From: Bacteroidales bacterium
Lineage (GTDB): Bacteria; Bacteroidota; Bacteroidia; Bacteroidales; UBA932
Direction: 5' to 3'
DNA length: 64,000 nt
Assembly (NCBI GenBank): GCA_017427885.1
Contig: JAFRRW010000017.1
Coordinates: forward strand, 124,001 to 188,000
Shown here: piece after piece, positions 26,639-35,580 of the stretch
Numbering within the stretch: position 1 is the stretch's first letter
How the letters are laid out: the number at the start of each line of letters is the position of its first letter
Translations under genes and position numbers: made by a program
Notes under the pieces: model-generated
The model's input: the letters and a program-made list of their open reading frames with translations, nothing else
The model's database searches: none
What the model was told of the DNA's origin: nothing

Positions 26639-26697
26639 CCGGAGGAGGCATTCCCATAAGCGAGCATTACGGCGTCAGCCGTGTATATCCGGGAAAC
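26639..26697 (+). repeat. Convergent-junction palindromic repeat, copy 3 (right arm degenerate)
   Basis: Left arm CCGGAGGAGGCATTCCCA and conserved centre (one change, ATTACGG for ATTGCGG). The right arm is replaced by unrelated sequence, just as in copy 1. It begins 12 nt after the U32 stop codon. Confidence 0.83.
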
Positions 26698-26719
26698 AGT
26701 TGAACTGACATTGAACTTA

Positions 26720-26797
26720 CCGGAGGAGACGTTCCCATAAGCGAGCATTGCGGCGTCAGCCGTGTATCTGGGAGCGTTGGGAATGTCTCCTCCGGGG
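26720..26797 (+). repeat. Convergent-junction palindromic repeat, copy 4
   Basis: Full copy: left arm CCGGAGGAGACGTTCCCA and right arm TGGGAATGTCTCCTCCGG, pairing with one G-T wobble. It lies 81 bp after copy 3, the same spacing as copies 1 and 2, and before the convergent S41 protease gene. Confidence 0.9.
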
Positions 26798-26806
26798 AAA
26801 TAATAA

Positions 26807-28426
26807 TCAGAAGGAAATCAGCGGCTTGGTGAGAGCCTCGCGGAGCTGGTCGTCGTAGCGGAGACGGACCTTCACGCCGGCTTCCTGGAAATAATAGCGG
26901 ACAGCGATCTCCTCCTCGATGAAAGGAACGATCTCATCCTTCTTCAGGTTCAGGAACGTCCTCTTGTCCATCTTTATGGCCTCCTCCAGCGCACCCAGCT
27001 GGGACTTCATCCCGTCGGCCAGGCCGTCTTCGTCAAGTTCCTTCTTCATCTGGTCGAAAAGGGCCTGGGCCGAAGAACGGTAATCGAACTTCTTGTTTTC
27101 CGCAAAACTGACGAAGTCCTCATAGTCGGCATCCGAGAAATGGAACTGTTCCACCGGAGGAATGCTCTCGTGCGCGCGGAGATATTCCAGGGCATACTGC
27201 TCGACTACGCCGTTCATCACCAGGGAATAGGTCAGGCGGCTGTATTTCTTAGCCTTAAGGGTGTCGTCGGGAGTGATTCCGCCGCCGTCACGAACGATCC
27301 GTCCGTGCAGCGTCCTGAACTCCTTCGTAAGGGAATCGGGGATGGCCCCCACGCTGCCGTCCTCGTTCCTGTGGGAATAGTCCATCACCTGGACGCAGCG
27401 TCCGCTGGGAGTGTAATACTTGGCGGTGGTGACCTTCAGCTGGCCGTTGTAAGGGAGGGGACGGATGCTCTGCACAAGGCCCTTCCCGAACGTCCTGCGG
27501 CCCATGATAGTGGCCCTGTCGAGATCCTGCAAAGCACCTGCAACGATTTCAGAAGAACTGGCCGAACCGGAATCCACGAGGACGATTATCGGCATCTGTG
27601 TATCGATGGGATCCCTCATCGTCCTGTACACCATCTCCTGCTCGCTGTTGCCCTTGGAAGATACTACCACCGATCCCTTCGGCACGAAAAGAGAGACTAT
27701 CTTTATCGCCTCCTGCATTATTCCTCCACCGTTGCTGCGAAGGTCCAGGATGAATTTCTTCATCCCTTGATCCCTGAGTTTGAGGAACCCGGACCTTACG
27801 GCATCCGACACCCCCTCCGTGAAACCGGACTGGAGCATATATCCGGTGGTGCCGTCCTCCAGCATCCCGGCATATTCCACATCCGGAAGATGGATCCTCT
27901 CACGGGTGACGTCTATGTCCTCCACGGCGCCCCCCCGCACCCTCTTGACCTTGAATTTCACGACGGTGCCCGGTTTCCCCTTCATCCTGTCGCTGCACTC
28001 CTTGGAATCCAGTCCCTTGACCGACACACCGTCTATCTCCATTATCTCATCCCCCGCGACGATGCCCGCCTTGGTGACCGGAGCGTTGAAATAAGGTTCG
28101 TTGATGATCACGTTGCCGTCTTTCTCCGGCTTGTAGATGATGGCCCCGACTCCCCCGTAGGTCTTGTTGATCATCATCTGGAAGTCCTCCTGCTCTTCCT
28201 CCGGGACATATTCCGTGTAGGGGTCGAGGTCGCCGAGCATCGCGTCGATGCCCTTCAGTTCAATCCTTGACAGTGGAAGGGAGTCCACATAGGAGGCGCT
28301 GAGTTCCTTGAGCAGGGCATTGTGTATGTCTATCCACTTTCCGGTCTCGAAGTTCTTGGACTGGCCGAAGGCGGCGGTGCCGGCCAGGACGGCCAGCAGG
28401 GACAATATGATGGTTCTGAATTTCAT
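26807..28426 (-). CDS. S41 family C-terminal processing protease
   Basis: A 539-residue exported protease with a Sec signal (MKFRTIILSLLAVLAGTAAFG), a PDZ domain (about residues 85-170) and the S41 catalytic domain. The nucleophile region is VDSGSASSSEIVAGAL (about residue 289) and the catalytic lysine lies in GRRTFGKGLVQS (about 315). CtpA/Prc proteases trim periplasmic and envelope proteins from their C-termini. The C-terminal 150 residues are helical and charged. I chose the ATG at 28426 because it begins the signal; the frame is open much further upstream, antisense to rdgB. Confidence 0.92.
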   Translation of the reverse strand: MKFRTIILSLLAVLAGTAAFGQSKNFETGKWIDIHNALLKELSASYVDSLPLSRIELKGIDAMLGDLDPYTEYVPEEEQEDFQMMINKTYGGVGAIIYKPEKDGNVIINEPYFNAPVTKAGIVAGDEIMEIDGVSVKGLDSKECSDRMKGKPGTVVKFKVKRVRGGAVEDIDVTRERIHLPDVEYAGMLEDGTTGYMLQSGFTEGVSDAVRSGFLKLRDQGMKKFILDLRSNGGGIMQEAIKIVSLFVPKGSVVVSSKGNSEQEMVYRTMRDPIDTQMPIIVLVDSGSASSSEIVAGALQDLDRATIMGRRTFGKGLVQSIRPLPYNGQLKVTTAKYYTPSGRCVQVMDYSHRNEDGSVGAIPDSLTKEFRTLHGRIVRDGGGITPDDTLKAKKYSRLTYSLVMNGVVEQYALEYLRAHESIPPVEQFHFSDADYEDFVSFAENKKFDYRSSAQALFDQMKKELDEDGLADGMKSQLGALEEAIKMDKRTFLNLKKDEIVPFIEEEIAVRYYFQEAGVKVRLRYDDQLREALTKPLISF

Positions 28427-28483
28427 ATCCTGAATGATTACCGGGGGACATCGGAGCAATTGCCGTGCCGAACCCACAGAATA

Positions 28484-28491
28484 CAAATTTA
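28484..28491 (-). promoter_or_regulatory. Promoter -7 element for the S41 protease gene
   Basis: Minus-strand TAAATTTG lies about 58 nt upstream of the ATG, back to back with the rdgB promoter. Confidence 0.5.
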
Positions 28492-28503
28492 GCAAATTAA
28501 TGG

Positions 28504-28511
28504 TATCTTTG
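28504..28511 (+). promoter_or_regulatory. Promoter -7 element for rdgB-recO
   Basis: TATCTTTG lies 20 nt upstream of the rdgB ATG. Confidence 0.55.
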
Positions 28512-28531
28512 TAAGTATAAAGATATTTCAG

Positions 28532-29146
28532 ATGAAAATCATTTTCGCTACGGCAAACAGGGGGAAACTGCGGGAGGCGGGAGAAATCCTCGGAGAAGGG
28601 TGGGAACTTGTCACCCCCGCCGATATGGGAATAACGGAAGACGTGGAGGAAACCGGCGAGACGCTGCTGGAAAACTCCCTGCTCAAGGCATCTTTCATCA
28701 ATGGAAAGACCGGGCTCGACTGCTTCGCCGATGACACCGGCCTGGAGGTGGACGCCCTCGGAGGAGCCCCGGGAGTCCACACCGCCAGGTATGCCGGGGA
28801 AGGTCACGATTTCCGGGCCAATATGGACAAGCTCCTTGCCGAATTGGGGGACTCTCCTGACAGGAGCGCCCGCTTCCGCAGCGTAGTCACATTGATATAC
28901 AGGGGTGAGCGCCATTTCTTCGACGGCACCCTCGAAGGCAGGATCGCCCTTTCCAAGTCCGGTTGCGGCGGTTTCGGCTACGACCCGGTATTCATCCCTG
29001 ATGAGATTCCCTTCCCTGACGGAACCGTCGTTCCAAACGATAAAGGACTCACTCTGGCGGAGATACCGGAAGAAGACAAGAACGCCATATCGCACAGGGG
29101 CAAGGCTTTAAGGAAGATGGCCCTTTTCCTCAAGGAAGGAGAATGA
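28532..29146 (+). CDS. rdgB: RdgB/HAM1 non-canonical purine NTP pyrophosphatase
   Basis: A 204-residue enzyme that hydrolyses ITP, dITP and XTP to monophosphates. Motifs are IIFATANRGKLREA at the N-terminus, CFADDTGLEVDALGGAPGVHTARYAG (metal and base pocket), FGYDPVFIPD and ISHRGKAL near the C-terminus. Its stop overlaps the recO start by four bases, so two genome-maintenance genes are co-translated. Confidence 0.95.
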   Translation: MKIIFATANRGKLREAGEILGEGWELVTPADMGITEDVEETGETLLENSLLKASFINGKTGLDCFADDTGLEVDALGGAPGVHTARYAGEGHDFRANMDKLLAELGDSPDRSARFRSVVTLIYRGERHFFDGTLEGRIALSKSGCGGFGYDPVFIPDEIPFPDGTVVPNDKGLTLAEIPEEDKNAISHRGKALRKMALFLKEGE

Positions 29147-29796
29147 TGAAAGAAAAGGTCGAGTTCATAGTCCTCAGCCACACCAGGTACGGGGAGAATT
29201 CCGTTGTCCTCCACACCCTCTGCAAGGGATACGGGAGGAAAGGATTCCTCGTGAAAGTGGGACAGAAAACCCGCCCGGCCTATTTCCAGCCACTGAACAT
29301 CATCGAAGCCGTGGCGACCGTCAACCCCCGCTCCGACCTCTGGTGGGCTGGGGCCCTGACAGCCAGGACTCCCCTCAACGGTATCAGGGGAGACATCAGG
29401 AAGAACACAATGTCCCTGTTTATGGGAGAAGTACTTTTCAAGGCAATCAAGGAAGGAGCCGGGGAGGAAGGTCTCTTCGACTGGTGCGAACGCTCCATCC
29501 TCACCCTGGACGCCCTGGAGACCGATTTCTCTAATTATCACCTTTGGTTCCTGCTGGAACTCTCCTCGGCCCTCGGATTCAGCCCGACCGCCACCGACCT
29601 CGCCCCCTTCGCGGGAGAACGGCTCAGGGAAGTGAGCCTGCTCCTCTCGACGCCCTTTGATGAGGCGATGCTGCTCCCTCTCAGCGGAGCGTCACGCAGC
29701 GAAATCGCCACGGCCGTACTCCGCTATCTGGAGCATCATACCGAATCTGCCATCAACGTCCGCTCTTTGAACGTTTTGAGGGACGTTTTCGCCTAG
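29143..29796 (+). CDS. recO: DNA repair protein RecO
   Basis: A 217-residue protein with the N-terminal OB fold of RecO (EFIVLSHTRYGENSVVLHTLCKGYG, then GRKGFLV) and a helical C-terminal domain. I see no zinc-binding cysteine set, which is often absent in this phylum. RecO loads RecA onto SSB-coated DNA with RecR. Its start is coupled to rdgB. The last 44 nt overlap the 3' end of the convergent rnr gene. Confidence 0.88.
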   Translation: MMKEKVEFIVLSHTRYGENSVVLHTLCKGYGRKGFLVKVGQKTRPAYFQPLNIIEAVATVNPRSDLWWAGALTARTPLNGIRGDIRKNTMSLFMGEVLFKAIKEGAGEEGLFDWCERSILTLDALETDFSNYHLWFLLELSSALGFSPTATDLAPFAGERLREVSLLLSTPFDEAMLLPLSGASRSEIATAVLRYLEHHTESAINVRSLNVLRDVFA

Positions 29797-31900
29797 ACGT
29801 CACGTAGAAACTCTCGTCCACGGGGATGTCCACCTCCGTTTCGGGCTCGACGAGTTCGTAGTCCAGGAGTTTCTGCTCGAGGTTGGTGGACTTCACGCGG
29901 ATCCTCACCGGATCGCCAAGCTGATATACCTTTCCCGTATGGGTTCCGACAATCCTGTAATGGTCCTCGTCGAAGGTGAAACTGTCCTGCCGGACTTCCC
30001 TCAAGGAGACCATCCCCTCGATATGGGTGGGTTCGATCTCAACGTACATCCCCCACTCGGTGAGGCCGGAGATATGGCCGTCGAATTCCTCTCCTATCTT
30101 GTCCTGCATGAATTCCACCAGCTTATACTTGATGCTGGACCTCTCGGCATCGGCCGCCACGACTTCCCTGTCGGAGGCGTGCATGCACTGTTCCGAGAAA
30201 TACGTCCTGTCCTGGGAGGCCCCGCCGCCGAGATAGAGGGACAGGAGCCTGTGTACCATCAGGTCGGGATAGCGGCGGATAGGTGAGGTGAAATGGGTGT
30301 AGAACTTGAACGCAAGGCCGTAATGGCCGATGTTGTCGGTACTGTAGCAAGCCTTGGCCATCGCCCTGAGGGCGATCATCTCCATCGCCCCGTATTCGGG
30401 CTTGTCCTTCGCCTGCGCGAGGAGGCCGTTCAGGGATTTGGACAGGGAACCGCCGTTCCCGGTCTCCCCCATCTTGTAGCCGAAATTGAGGGCGAACTCC
30501 TTGAGCCCCTGGATCTTCTCCATATTGGGCTCGTCGTGGATACGGTAGACGAAGGTCTTGGCCGCCTTGTCTTCCCGGCCGTTCATCCTTCCCGACGTGG
30601 CCACGTATTCCGCCACGGACCGGTTGGCCAGGAGCATGAACTCCTCGATCAGCCAGTTGGCCTCCTTGGAAATCCTCTCGTACACCCTGACCGGTTTCCC
30701 TTTCTCATCCACCTCGACTTCCATCTCGGGGCGGTCGAAATTGATGGCTCCGGCGGCAAACCGCCTCTTCTTCAGCACCCTCGCGAGGGCGTTGAACTTG
30801 AGAATGGCGTCTACGAGGTCCCCGGGCACCCCTTCGACCTTCTCTCCTTCTATGATCTTCTGCGCCGTGTCGTAGTCGAAACGGTGGTCGGAACGGATGA
30901 CTGTCCTTCCGAACCAGACATCCGAGACCTTCCCCAGGGGAGAAATCTCGAAAACCGCCGAGAAGGTGAGCTTGTCCTCGTCGGGGCGGAGGGAACAGAG
31001 GTTGTTGGAGAGTTTCTCGGGCAGCATCGGCACCGTACGGTCCACGAGATATACCGAAGTCCCCCTGGACTGGGCCTCCTTGTCTATGAGGGTTCCGGGA
31101 CGGACGTAATAGGAGACGTCTGCGATGTGGACGCCCACTTCGTAGTTGCCATCGTCCAGGAGCCGGAAGGACAGGGCGTCATCGAAATCCTTGGCGTCTG
31201 CGGGGTCTATGGTGAAGGTAAGGGTGTCGCGGAAATCCCGCCTGCCCTTGAGGTCCTTGGGGGTTATTTCGGATGGAATCGCCTCGGCCTCGGCCTCCAC
31301 TTCCTTCTCGAACCTGTACGGAAGGCCGTATTCGGCGAGGATGGCGTGCATCTCGGTGTCGTTGTCGCCGGGGGCGCCGAGAACGTCGACTATCTTCCCG
31401 TGGGGGTTGCTTTCTCCCTTGGGCCAGCCATCCACCAAGGCGGCCACCTTCATGCCTCTCAATGACTTGAGGTCGTCGGTATAATCCACCGCTATGTCGT
31501 AGGGCATGTTCCTGCTCTGCATCAGCACCCAGGCCTGCCGGCCGACGGTATGGAGTATTCCGACGAAGGGGACCGGGGACCTTTCAATGACTTCCGTAAT
31601 GAAACCCTCGCGTTTCCCGGTCCGGGGATTAACGTCGGTGACGGCTACTCTCACCCTGTCGCCGTGAAGGGCTCCGCGGGTCCTGTGGGAACCGACAAAA
31701 ATATCTTTCGTAGGATCTTCGGGGACCAGCACGAAACAGAAGCCCTCCCGGGTCATCTGCACCGTCCCCTCGAATTCAGGATAATCTTCCCTCTTCCTTT
31801 CACGCACCGGACCGCGGGGACGTCTGGCATCGGCGGCGGGACCGCGCTTCCTTCTTTCATCTCTCTTGCGCACACGGCCCAAAGTCTTTCTCTTTGACAT
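29753..31900 (-). CDS. rnr: Ribonuclease R
   Basis: A 715-residue exoribonuclease. A very basic N-terminal tail (MSKRKTLGRVRKRDERRKRG) is followed by cold-shock domains, the RNB catalytic domain with TIDPADAKDFDDALS (the aspartates that hold magnesium), HFTSPIRRYPDLMVHR, an S1 domain (GHISGLTEWGMYVEI) and a basic tail. It degrades structured RNA 3' to 5'. A palindromic MITE-like element begins only 16 bp upstream of the start codon, so the promoter must lie in or beyond that element. Confidence 0.95.
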   Translation of the reverse strand: MSKRKTLGRVRKRDERRKRGPAADARRPRGPVRERKREDYPEFEGTVQMTREGFCFVLVPEDPTKDIFVGSHRTRGALHGDRVRVAVTDVNPRTGKREGFITEVIERSPVPFVGILHTVGRQAWVLMQSRNMPYDIAVDYTDDLKSLRGMKVAALVDGWPKGESNPHGKIVDVLGAPGDNDTEMHAILAEYGLPYRFEKEVEAEAEAIPSEITPKDLKGRRDFRDTLTFTIDPADAKDFDDALSFRLLDDGNYEVGVHIADVSYYVRPGTLIDKEAQSRGTSVYLVDRTVPMLPEKLSNNLCSLRPDEDKLTFSAVFEISPLGKVSDVWFGRTVIRSDHRFDYDTAQKIIEGEKVEGVPGDLVDAILKFNALARVLKKRRFAAGAINFDRPEMEVEVDEKGKPVRVYERISKEANWLIEEFMLLANRSVAEYVATSGRMNGREDKAAKTFVYRIHDEPNMEKIQGLKEFALNFGYKMGETGNGGSLSKSLNGLLAQAKDKPEYGAMEMIALRAMAKACYSTDNIGHYGLAFKFYTHFTSPIRRYPDLMVHRLLSLYLGGGASQDRTYFSEQCMHASDREVVAADAERSSIKYKLVEFMQDKIGEEFDGHISGLTEWGMYVEIEPTHIEGMVSLREVRQDSFTFDEDHYRIVGTHTGKVYQLGDPVRIRVKSTNLEQKLLDYELVEPETEVDIPVDESFYVTSRRKRPSKRSKSGR

Positions 31901-31916
31901 AATTCTATTTATCCTA

Positions 31917-32083
31917 GAGTTTGTTCTGAAATGGTTTTTATTTTTAGATATAGGTTGTTTTTGAGGAGATTTTTCTGTTTGATGAGGGATAATAGTTTTT
32001 TATACTATTTGACCGAAGAGAACTGGAAAATCCACCAAAAAAAACCATATATAATTTAAACTAAACCATTTCAGAACAGACTC
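31917..32083. mobile_element. MITE-like element with 21-bp terminal inverted repeats
   Basis: GAGTTTGTTCTGAAATGG(TTT) at 31917-31937 is the inverse of 32063-32083 with a single mismatch. Weaker complementarity continues inward, so much of the 167-bp element could fold back on itself. It is strongly AT-rich against a GC-rich surround and has no coding capacity. Flanks are CTA on the left and TTA on the right, at best a 2-bp TA target duplication. It is probably a non-autonomous derivative of an insertion sequence; I could not name the parent family. Confidence 0.7.
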
Positions 32084-32118
32084 TTATTCTTTTACACTAT
32101 AAATATAAGTTTTTTTAT

Positions 32119-32126
32119 TATATTTG
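32119..32126 (+). promoter_or_regulatory. Promoter -7 element for the mannose operon
   Basis: TATATTTG lies 28 nt upstream of the GH92 ATG, in the AT-rich stretch right of the MITE-like element. No TTG at proper -33 spacing was seen. Confidence 0.5.
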
Positions 32127-32154
32127 AAAACTAGATATATAAACAATCATCTAT

Positions 32155-34455
32155 ATGAAAACCCGTTCCCTGATACTCCTGGCCCTCCTGGCTGCAGCAA
32201 TCTCCTGTACGTCAAGGACCGGAGTCACCCTGGCCGACGATCCGGTCGAATATGTATCCACCCTTGTCGGTACCCAGTCCGACTATGCCCTCTCAACGGG
32301 AAACACCTATCCCGCCATCGCCCTGCCCTGGGGCATGAATTTCTGGACGCCTCAGACCGGACGCAACGGACACGGCTGGGCCTACACCTACAACGCCCAT
32401 ATGATCAGGGGTTTCAAGCAGACCCACCAGCCCTCCCCCTGGATCAACGACTACGGCCAGTTCTCGCTGATGCCGGTGAGGGACGCCTCCCTGTATAAGG
32501 AAGAGGAACGCCAGAGCTGGTTCTCCCACCAGAGCGAAACCGCCAAACCTTATTATTATCAGGTCTATCTCGCCGACTGCGACGTCGACGTCGAGATAAC
32601 CCCCACCGAAAGGGCCGCCGTCCTGAGGTTCACCTTCCCTGACAGCGAGACCTCAGGTGTGGTCATCGACGCCTTCGACCGCGGTTCGTCCATCAAGGTG
32701 GACAAGGCCGCCGGAAAGGTCACGGGCTACACCACCCGCAACAGCCGCGGAGTCCCCGAGAACTTCCACAACTGGTTCACTGTGACCTTCGACAAACCCA
32801 TCGAATCCTTCGACATCTATGACGGCGAGACTCCTGCAGCCGGCGACGAACTCACCGGCGACCACGCCATAGCGGTGGTCAAGTTCAAGACCGTCCGCGG
32901 TGAGAAGGTCATCGCCAAGGCCGCTTCCTCTTTCATATCCCCCGAGCAGGCCGAAGTCAACCTCAAGGAGGTAGCGGACAAGGATTTCGAGACCGTCAAA
33001 TGCGAGGGCAAAGCCCGTTGGAACGAGGTCCTCGGACGCATCAAGGTCGGAGGCGACTGCGTAGACCAGTTGCGCACCTTCTACTCCTGCCTCTACAGGA
33101 GCACCCTCTTCCCCAGGAAGTTCTACGAGATTTCCGAAGACGGCAAGCCCATCCACTACAGCCCCTACGACGGCCAGGTCCACGACGGCTATATGTACAC
33201 CGACAACGGCTTCTGGGACACCTTCAGGGCCCAGTTCCCCCTCCTCAACCTCGTCTATCCCGACGTCAACGAGGAGATCCAGAAGGGCATGGCCTGCATC
33301 GCCAGCGAGAATCCCTTCCTGCCCGAATGGGCCAGCCCCGGACACAGGAACTGCATGATCGGCAACAATTCGGCCTCCATCGTTGCCGACGCCATCCTCC
33401 TCGGAACGAACAAGGAGAATATAGAGCACCTCTACAACACCCTGCTTTACGGAGCCCATCACAACCATCCCGAAATCAGGTCCACGGGCCGTTTCGGACA
33501 CGAATACTATGACAGCCTCGGCTACGTCCCCTATGACGTACGCATCAACGAGAATGTCGCGAGGACGCTCGAGTATGCCTACAATGACTGGTGCATCCTC
33601 CAGCTGGCCAAGAAACTTGACCGTCCCGCAGAGGAGATCGACCTGTACACCAAACACGCCCTCAACTACAAGAACGTCTTCGACCCCGAGACCAAGCTGA
33701 TGAGGGGAAGGAACCTGGACGGCTCCTTCGTCGAAAATTTCAGCCCTTACAAATGGGGTGACGCCTATACGGAAGGCAACGCCTGGCATTATACCTGGTC
33801 CGTCTTCCACGACGTCCAGGGCCTCATCGACCTGATGGGCGGCGACAAGGAATTCGTGCAGATGCTCGACTCCGTGTTCATCGTTCCTCCCATCTATGAC
33901 GACAGCTATTACCGCGTCCGCATCCACGAGATCACCGAGATGCAGGTGGCCAATATGGGCAACTACGCCCACGGCAACCAGCCCGCCCAGCATATGATCT
34001 ACCTCTACGACTGGGCTCGCGAACCCTGGAAGACCCAGCAGCACGTCCGCGAGGTTATGGACAAGCTTTACACGGCCCATCCCGACGGCTACTGCGGCGA
34101 CGAGGACAACGGCCAGACTTCCGCCTGGTACGTATTCTCTTCCCTGGGCTTCTATCCCGTCTGCCCCGGCTCCGGCCAGTATGCGATCGGCTCTCCCCTG
34201 TTCAAGAAGGCCGTCATCACACGTCCTGACGGAAAGAAGATAGTCATCGATGCCCCGGCAAGTTCCAAGGACAACAAGTACATTTCCGCGATGGCGGTGA
34301 ACGGAAAGAAGTGGGACCACAACTTCCTCACCTGGGATGACCTCACCTCCGGTGCGAAAGTCGCATTCAAGATGGTAGCTGAGCCCGCCACAGGAAGGGG
34401 CACCGCCGACGAAGACAAACCCTATTCCTTCTCCAACGAATTGAAAACCAAATAA
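32155..34455 (+). CDS. GH92 alpha-mannosidase lipoprotein
   Basis: A 766-residue glycosidase with a lipoprotein signal (MKTRSLILLALLAAAISC, Cys18). GH92 landmarks are GNTYPAIALPWGMNFW near the N-terminus, QTHQPSPWINDYGQF, the (alpha/alpha)6 barrel region with RIHEITEMQ, and GDEDNGQTSAWYVFSSLGFY with the acidic pair of the active site. GH92 enzymes are calcium-dependent exo-alpha-mannosidases that release mannose from host or yeast glycans; linkage specificity cannot be read here. It precedes a sugar kinase and manA, and the three form a mannose-use operon. Whether it faces the periplasm or the surface is unknown. Confidence 0.94.
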   Translation: MKTRSLILLALLAAAISCTSRTGVTLADDPVEYVSTLVGTQSDYALSTGNTYPAIALPWGMNFWTPQTGRNGHGWAYTYNAHMIRGFKQTHQPSPWINDYGQFSLMPVRDASLYKEEERQSWFSHQSETAKPYYYQVYLADCDVDVEITPTERAAVLRFTFPDSETSGVVIDAFDRGSSIKVDKAAGKVTGYTTRNSRGVPENFHNWFTVTFDKPIESFDIYDGETPAAGDELTGDHAIAVVKFKTVRGEKVIAKAASSFISPEQAEVNLKEVADKDFETVKCEGKARWNEVLGRIKVGGDCVDQLRTFYSCLYRSTLFPRKFYEISEDGKPIHYSPYDGQVHDGYMYTDNGFWDTFRAQFPLLNLVYPDVNEEIQKGMACIASENPFLPEWASPGHRNCMIGNNSASIVADAILLGTNKENIEHLYNTLLYGAHHNHPEIRSTGRFGHEYYDSLGYVPYDVRINENVARTLEYAYNDWCILQLAKKLDRPAEEIDLYTKHALNYKNVFDPETKLMRGRNLDGSFVENFSPYKWGDAYTEGNAWHYTWSVFHDVQGLIDLMGGDKEFVQMLDSVFIVPPIYDDSYYRVRIHEITEMQVANMGNYAHGNQPAQHMIYLYDWAREPWKTQQHVREVMDKLYTAHPDGYCGDEDNGQTSAWYVFSSLGFYPVCPGSGQYAIGSPLFKKAVITRPDGKKIVIDAPASSKDNKYISAMAVNGKKWDHNFLTWDDLTSGAKVAFKMVAEPATGRGTADEDKPYSFSNELKTK

Positions 34456-34464
34456 TTTTTAAAT

Positions 34465-35580
34465 ATGCACGACATCAGCAAAGACAAAAGACTTGTCCTC
34501 ACCCTCGACGCCGGCGGAACCAACATGGTGTTCGGCGCGATGAAGGGAGGAGAATATGTCGGAGAGACCCTCAGGCTTCCCTCCAACTCGGCCGACCTCG
34601 ACCTCTGCCTCGAAACGATGGTTAAAGGATTCACGGCAATCCGGGATTCACTGAAAGCCTCCGGCGAGAAGGACCCCGCGGCGATCAGCTTCTGCTTCCC
34701 AGGACCGGCTGACTACGCCCACGGAATCATCGGCGGCTTCCTCCCCAACTTCCCTTCATTCAGGGATGGAGTGGCCCTCGGACCCTTCCTTCAGGACAGG
34801 TTCGGTATCCCTGTGTATATCAACAATGACGGTGACCTCTATGCCTATGGCGAGGCCCTTGGAGGGGCCCTTCCCGAAATCAACGCCCGCCTGCGCGAGG
34901 CCGGAAGCGCAAAGGAATACCACAACCTCATCGGCTACACCTTCGGCACCGGCTTCGGAATCGGAGTCGTCATCAACGGGGAACTCAACCGCGGAGACAA
35001 CTCCTGCGTGGAGACCTTCTGCCTCGAGCATCCCTTCATGGACGGAGTGATGGTGGAGGAAGGAGTTGCCGCAAGGGCCGTCAAGAGGGTTTACGGAGAC
35101 CTCATCGGCAATCCCAACCACGGACTTGAGCCCAAGGAAATCGGCGACATCTGCAACGGTGTGCGCGAGGGCAACCGCGAGGCCGCAATCGCCGCCTTCA
35201 ACGAACTCGGCGAGGTGGCCGGCGACGCGATGGCAAAGGCCGCGTCCCTCATCGACGGACTCATTGTCATCGGAGGAGGCATAATGTACAACTATAAATA
35301 CATCATGCCCGGCATCCTCAAGAGCATGCGTTCCAAGGTCCACACCCTCAGCGGAGAGGTGGTAAGAAGGGTCCAGCCCAACGTCTACAACCTGGACGAT
35401 CCCGATGAATTCGCCATCTTCGCCGCAGGCGAGGCCCGCGGACTGAAGGTTTACGGAACCGACAAGACCGTCATCTACGACCCGATGAAGAGGCTCGGCG
35501 TGATGCGCTCCAAGATCGGAGCGAGCAAGGCCATCTCCCTCGGAGCCTATTCGTTCGCCCTCAAAGAACTCGACGCGTAA
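34465..35580 (+). CDS. ROK-family sugar kinase, probable mannokinase
   Basis: A 371-residue ROK kinase. The phosphate loop is LTLDAGGTNMVFGAM (about residues 11-25), the catalytic aspartate lies in INNDGDLYAYGE, and YTFGTGFGIGVVINGEL is the second nucleotide motif. The cysteine-rich zinc motif of many ROK repressors and kinases is missing, and there is no DNA-binding domain. It lies 9 nt after the GH92 gene and overlaps manA by one base, so mannose is the likeliest substrate. Glucose or fructose remain possible. Confidence 0.85.
   Translation: MHDISKDKRLVLTLDAGGTNMVFGAMKGGEYVGETLRLPSNSADLDLCLETMVKGFTAIRDSLKASGEKDPAAISFCFPGPADYAHGIIGGFLPNFPSFRDGVALGPFLQDRFGIPVYINNDGDLYAYGEALGGALPEINARLREAGSAKEYHNLIGYTFGTGFGIGVVINGELNRGDNSCVETFCLEHPFMDGVMVEEGVAARAVKRVYGDLIGNPNHGLEPKEIGDICNGVREGNREAAIAAFNELGEVAGDAMAKAASLIDGLIVIGGGIMYNYKYIMPGILKSMRSKVHTLSGEVVRRVQPNVYNLDDPDEFAIFAAGEARGLKVYGTDKTVIYDPMKRLGVMRSKIGASKAISLGAYSFALKELDA

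Noticed and set aside
31911..32090. A firm target-site duplication for the MITE-like element
   Set aside because: Flanks read CTA and TTA, so only TA is shared, which is too short to be convincing.
32653..34320. A 555-codon open frame antisense to the GH92 gene
   Set aside because: It is a mirror of GC-biased codon positions. The sense gene has full family motifs, and the antisense product has no recognisable domain or start context. Similar long antisense frames over lgt, DUF2723, rnr, both TonB receptors and the second TolC gene were rejected for the same reason.
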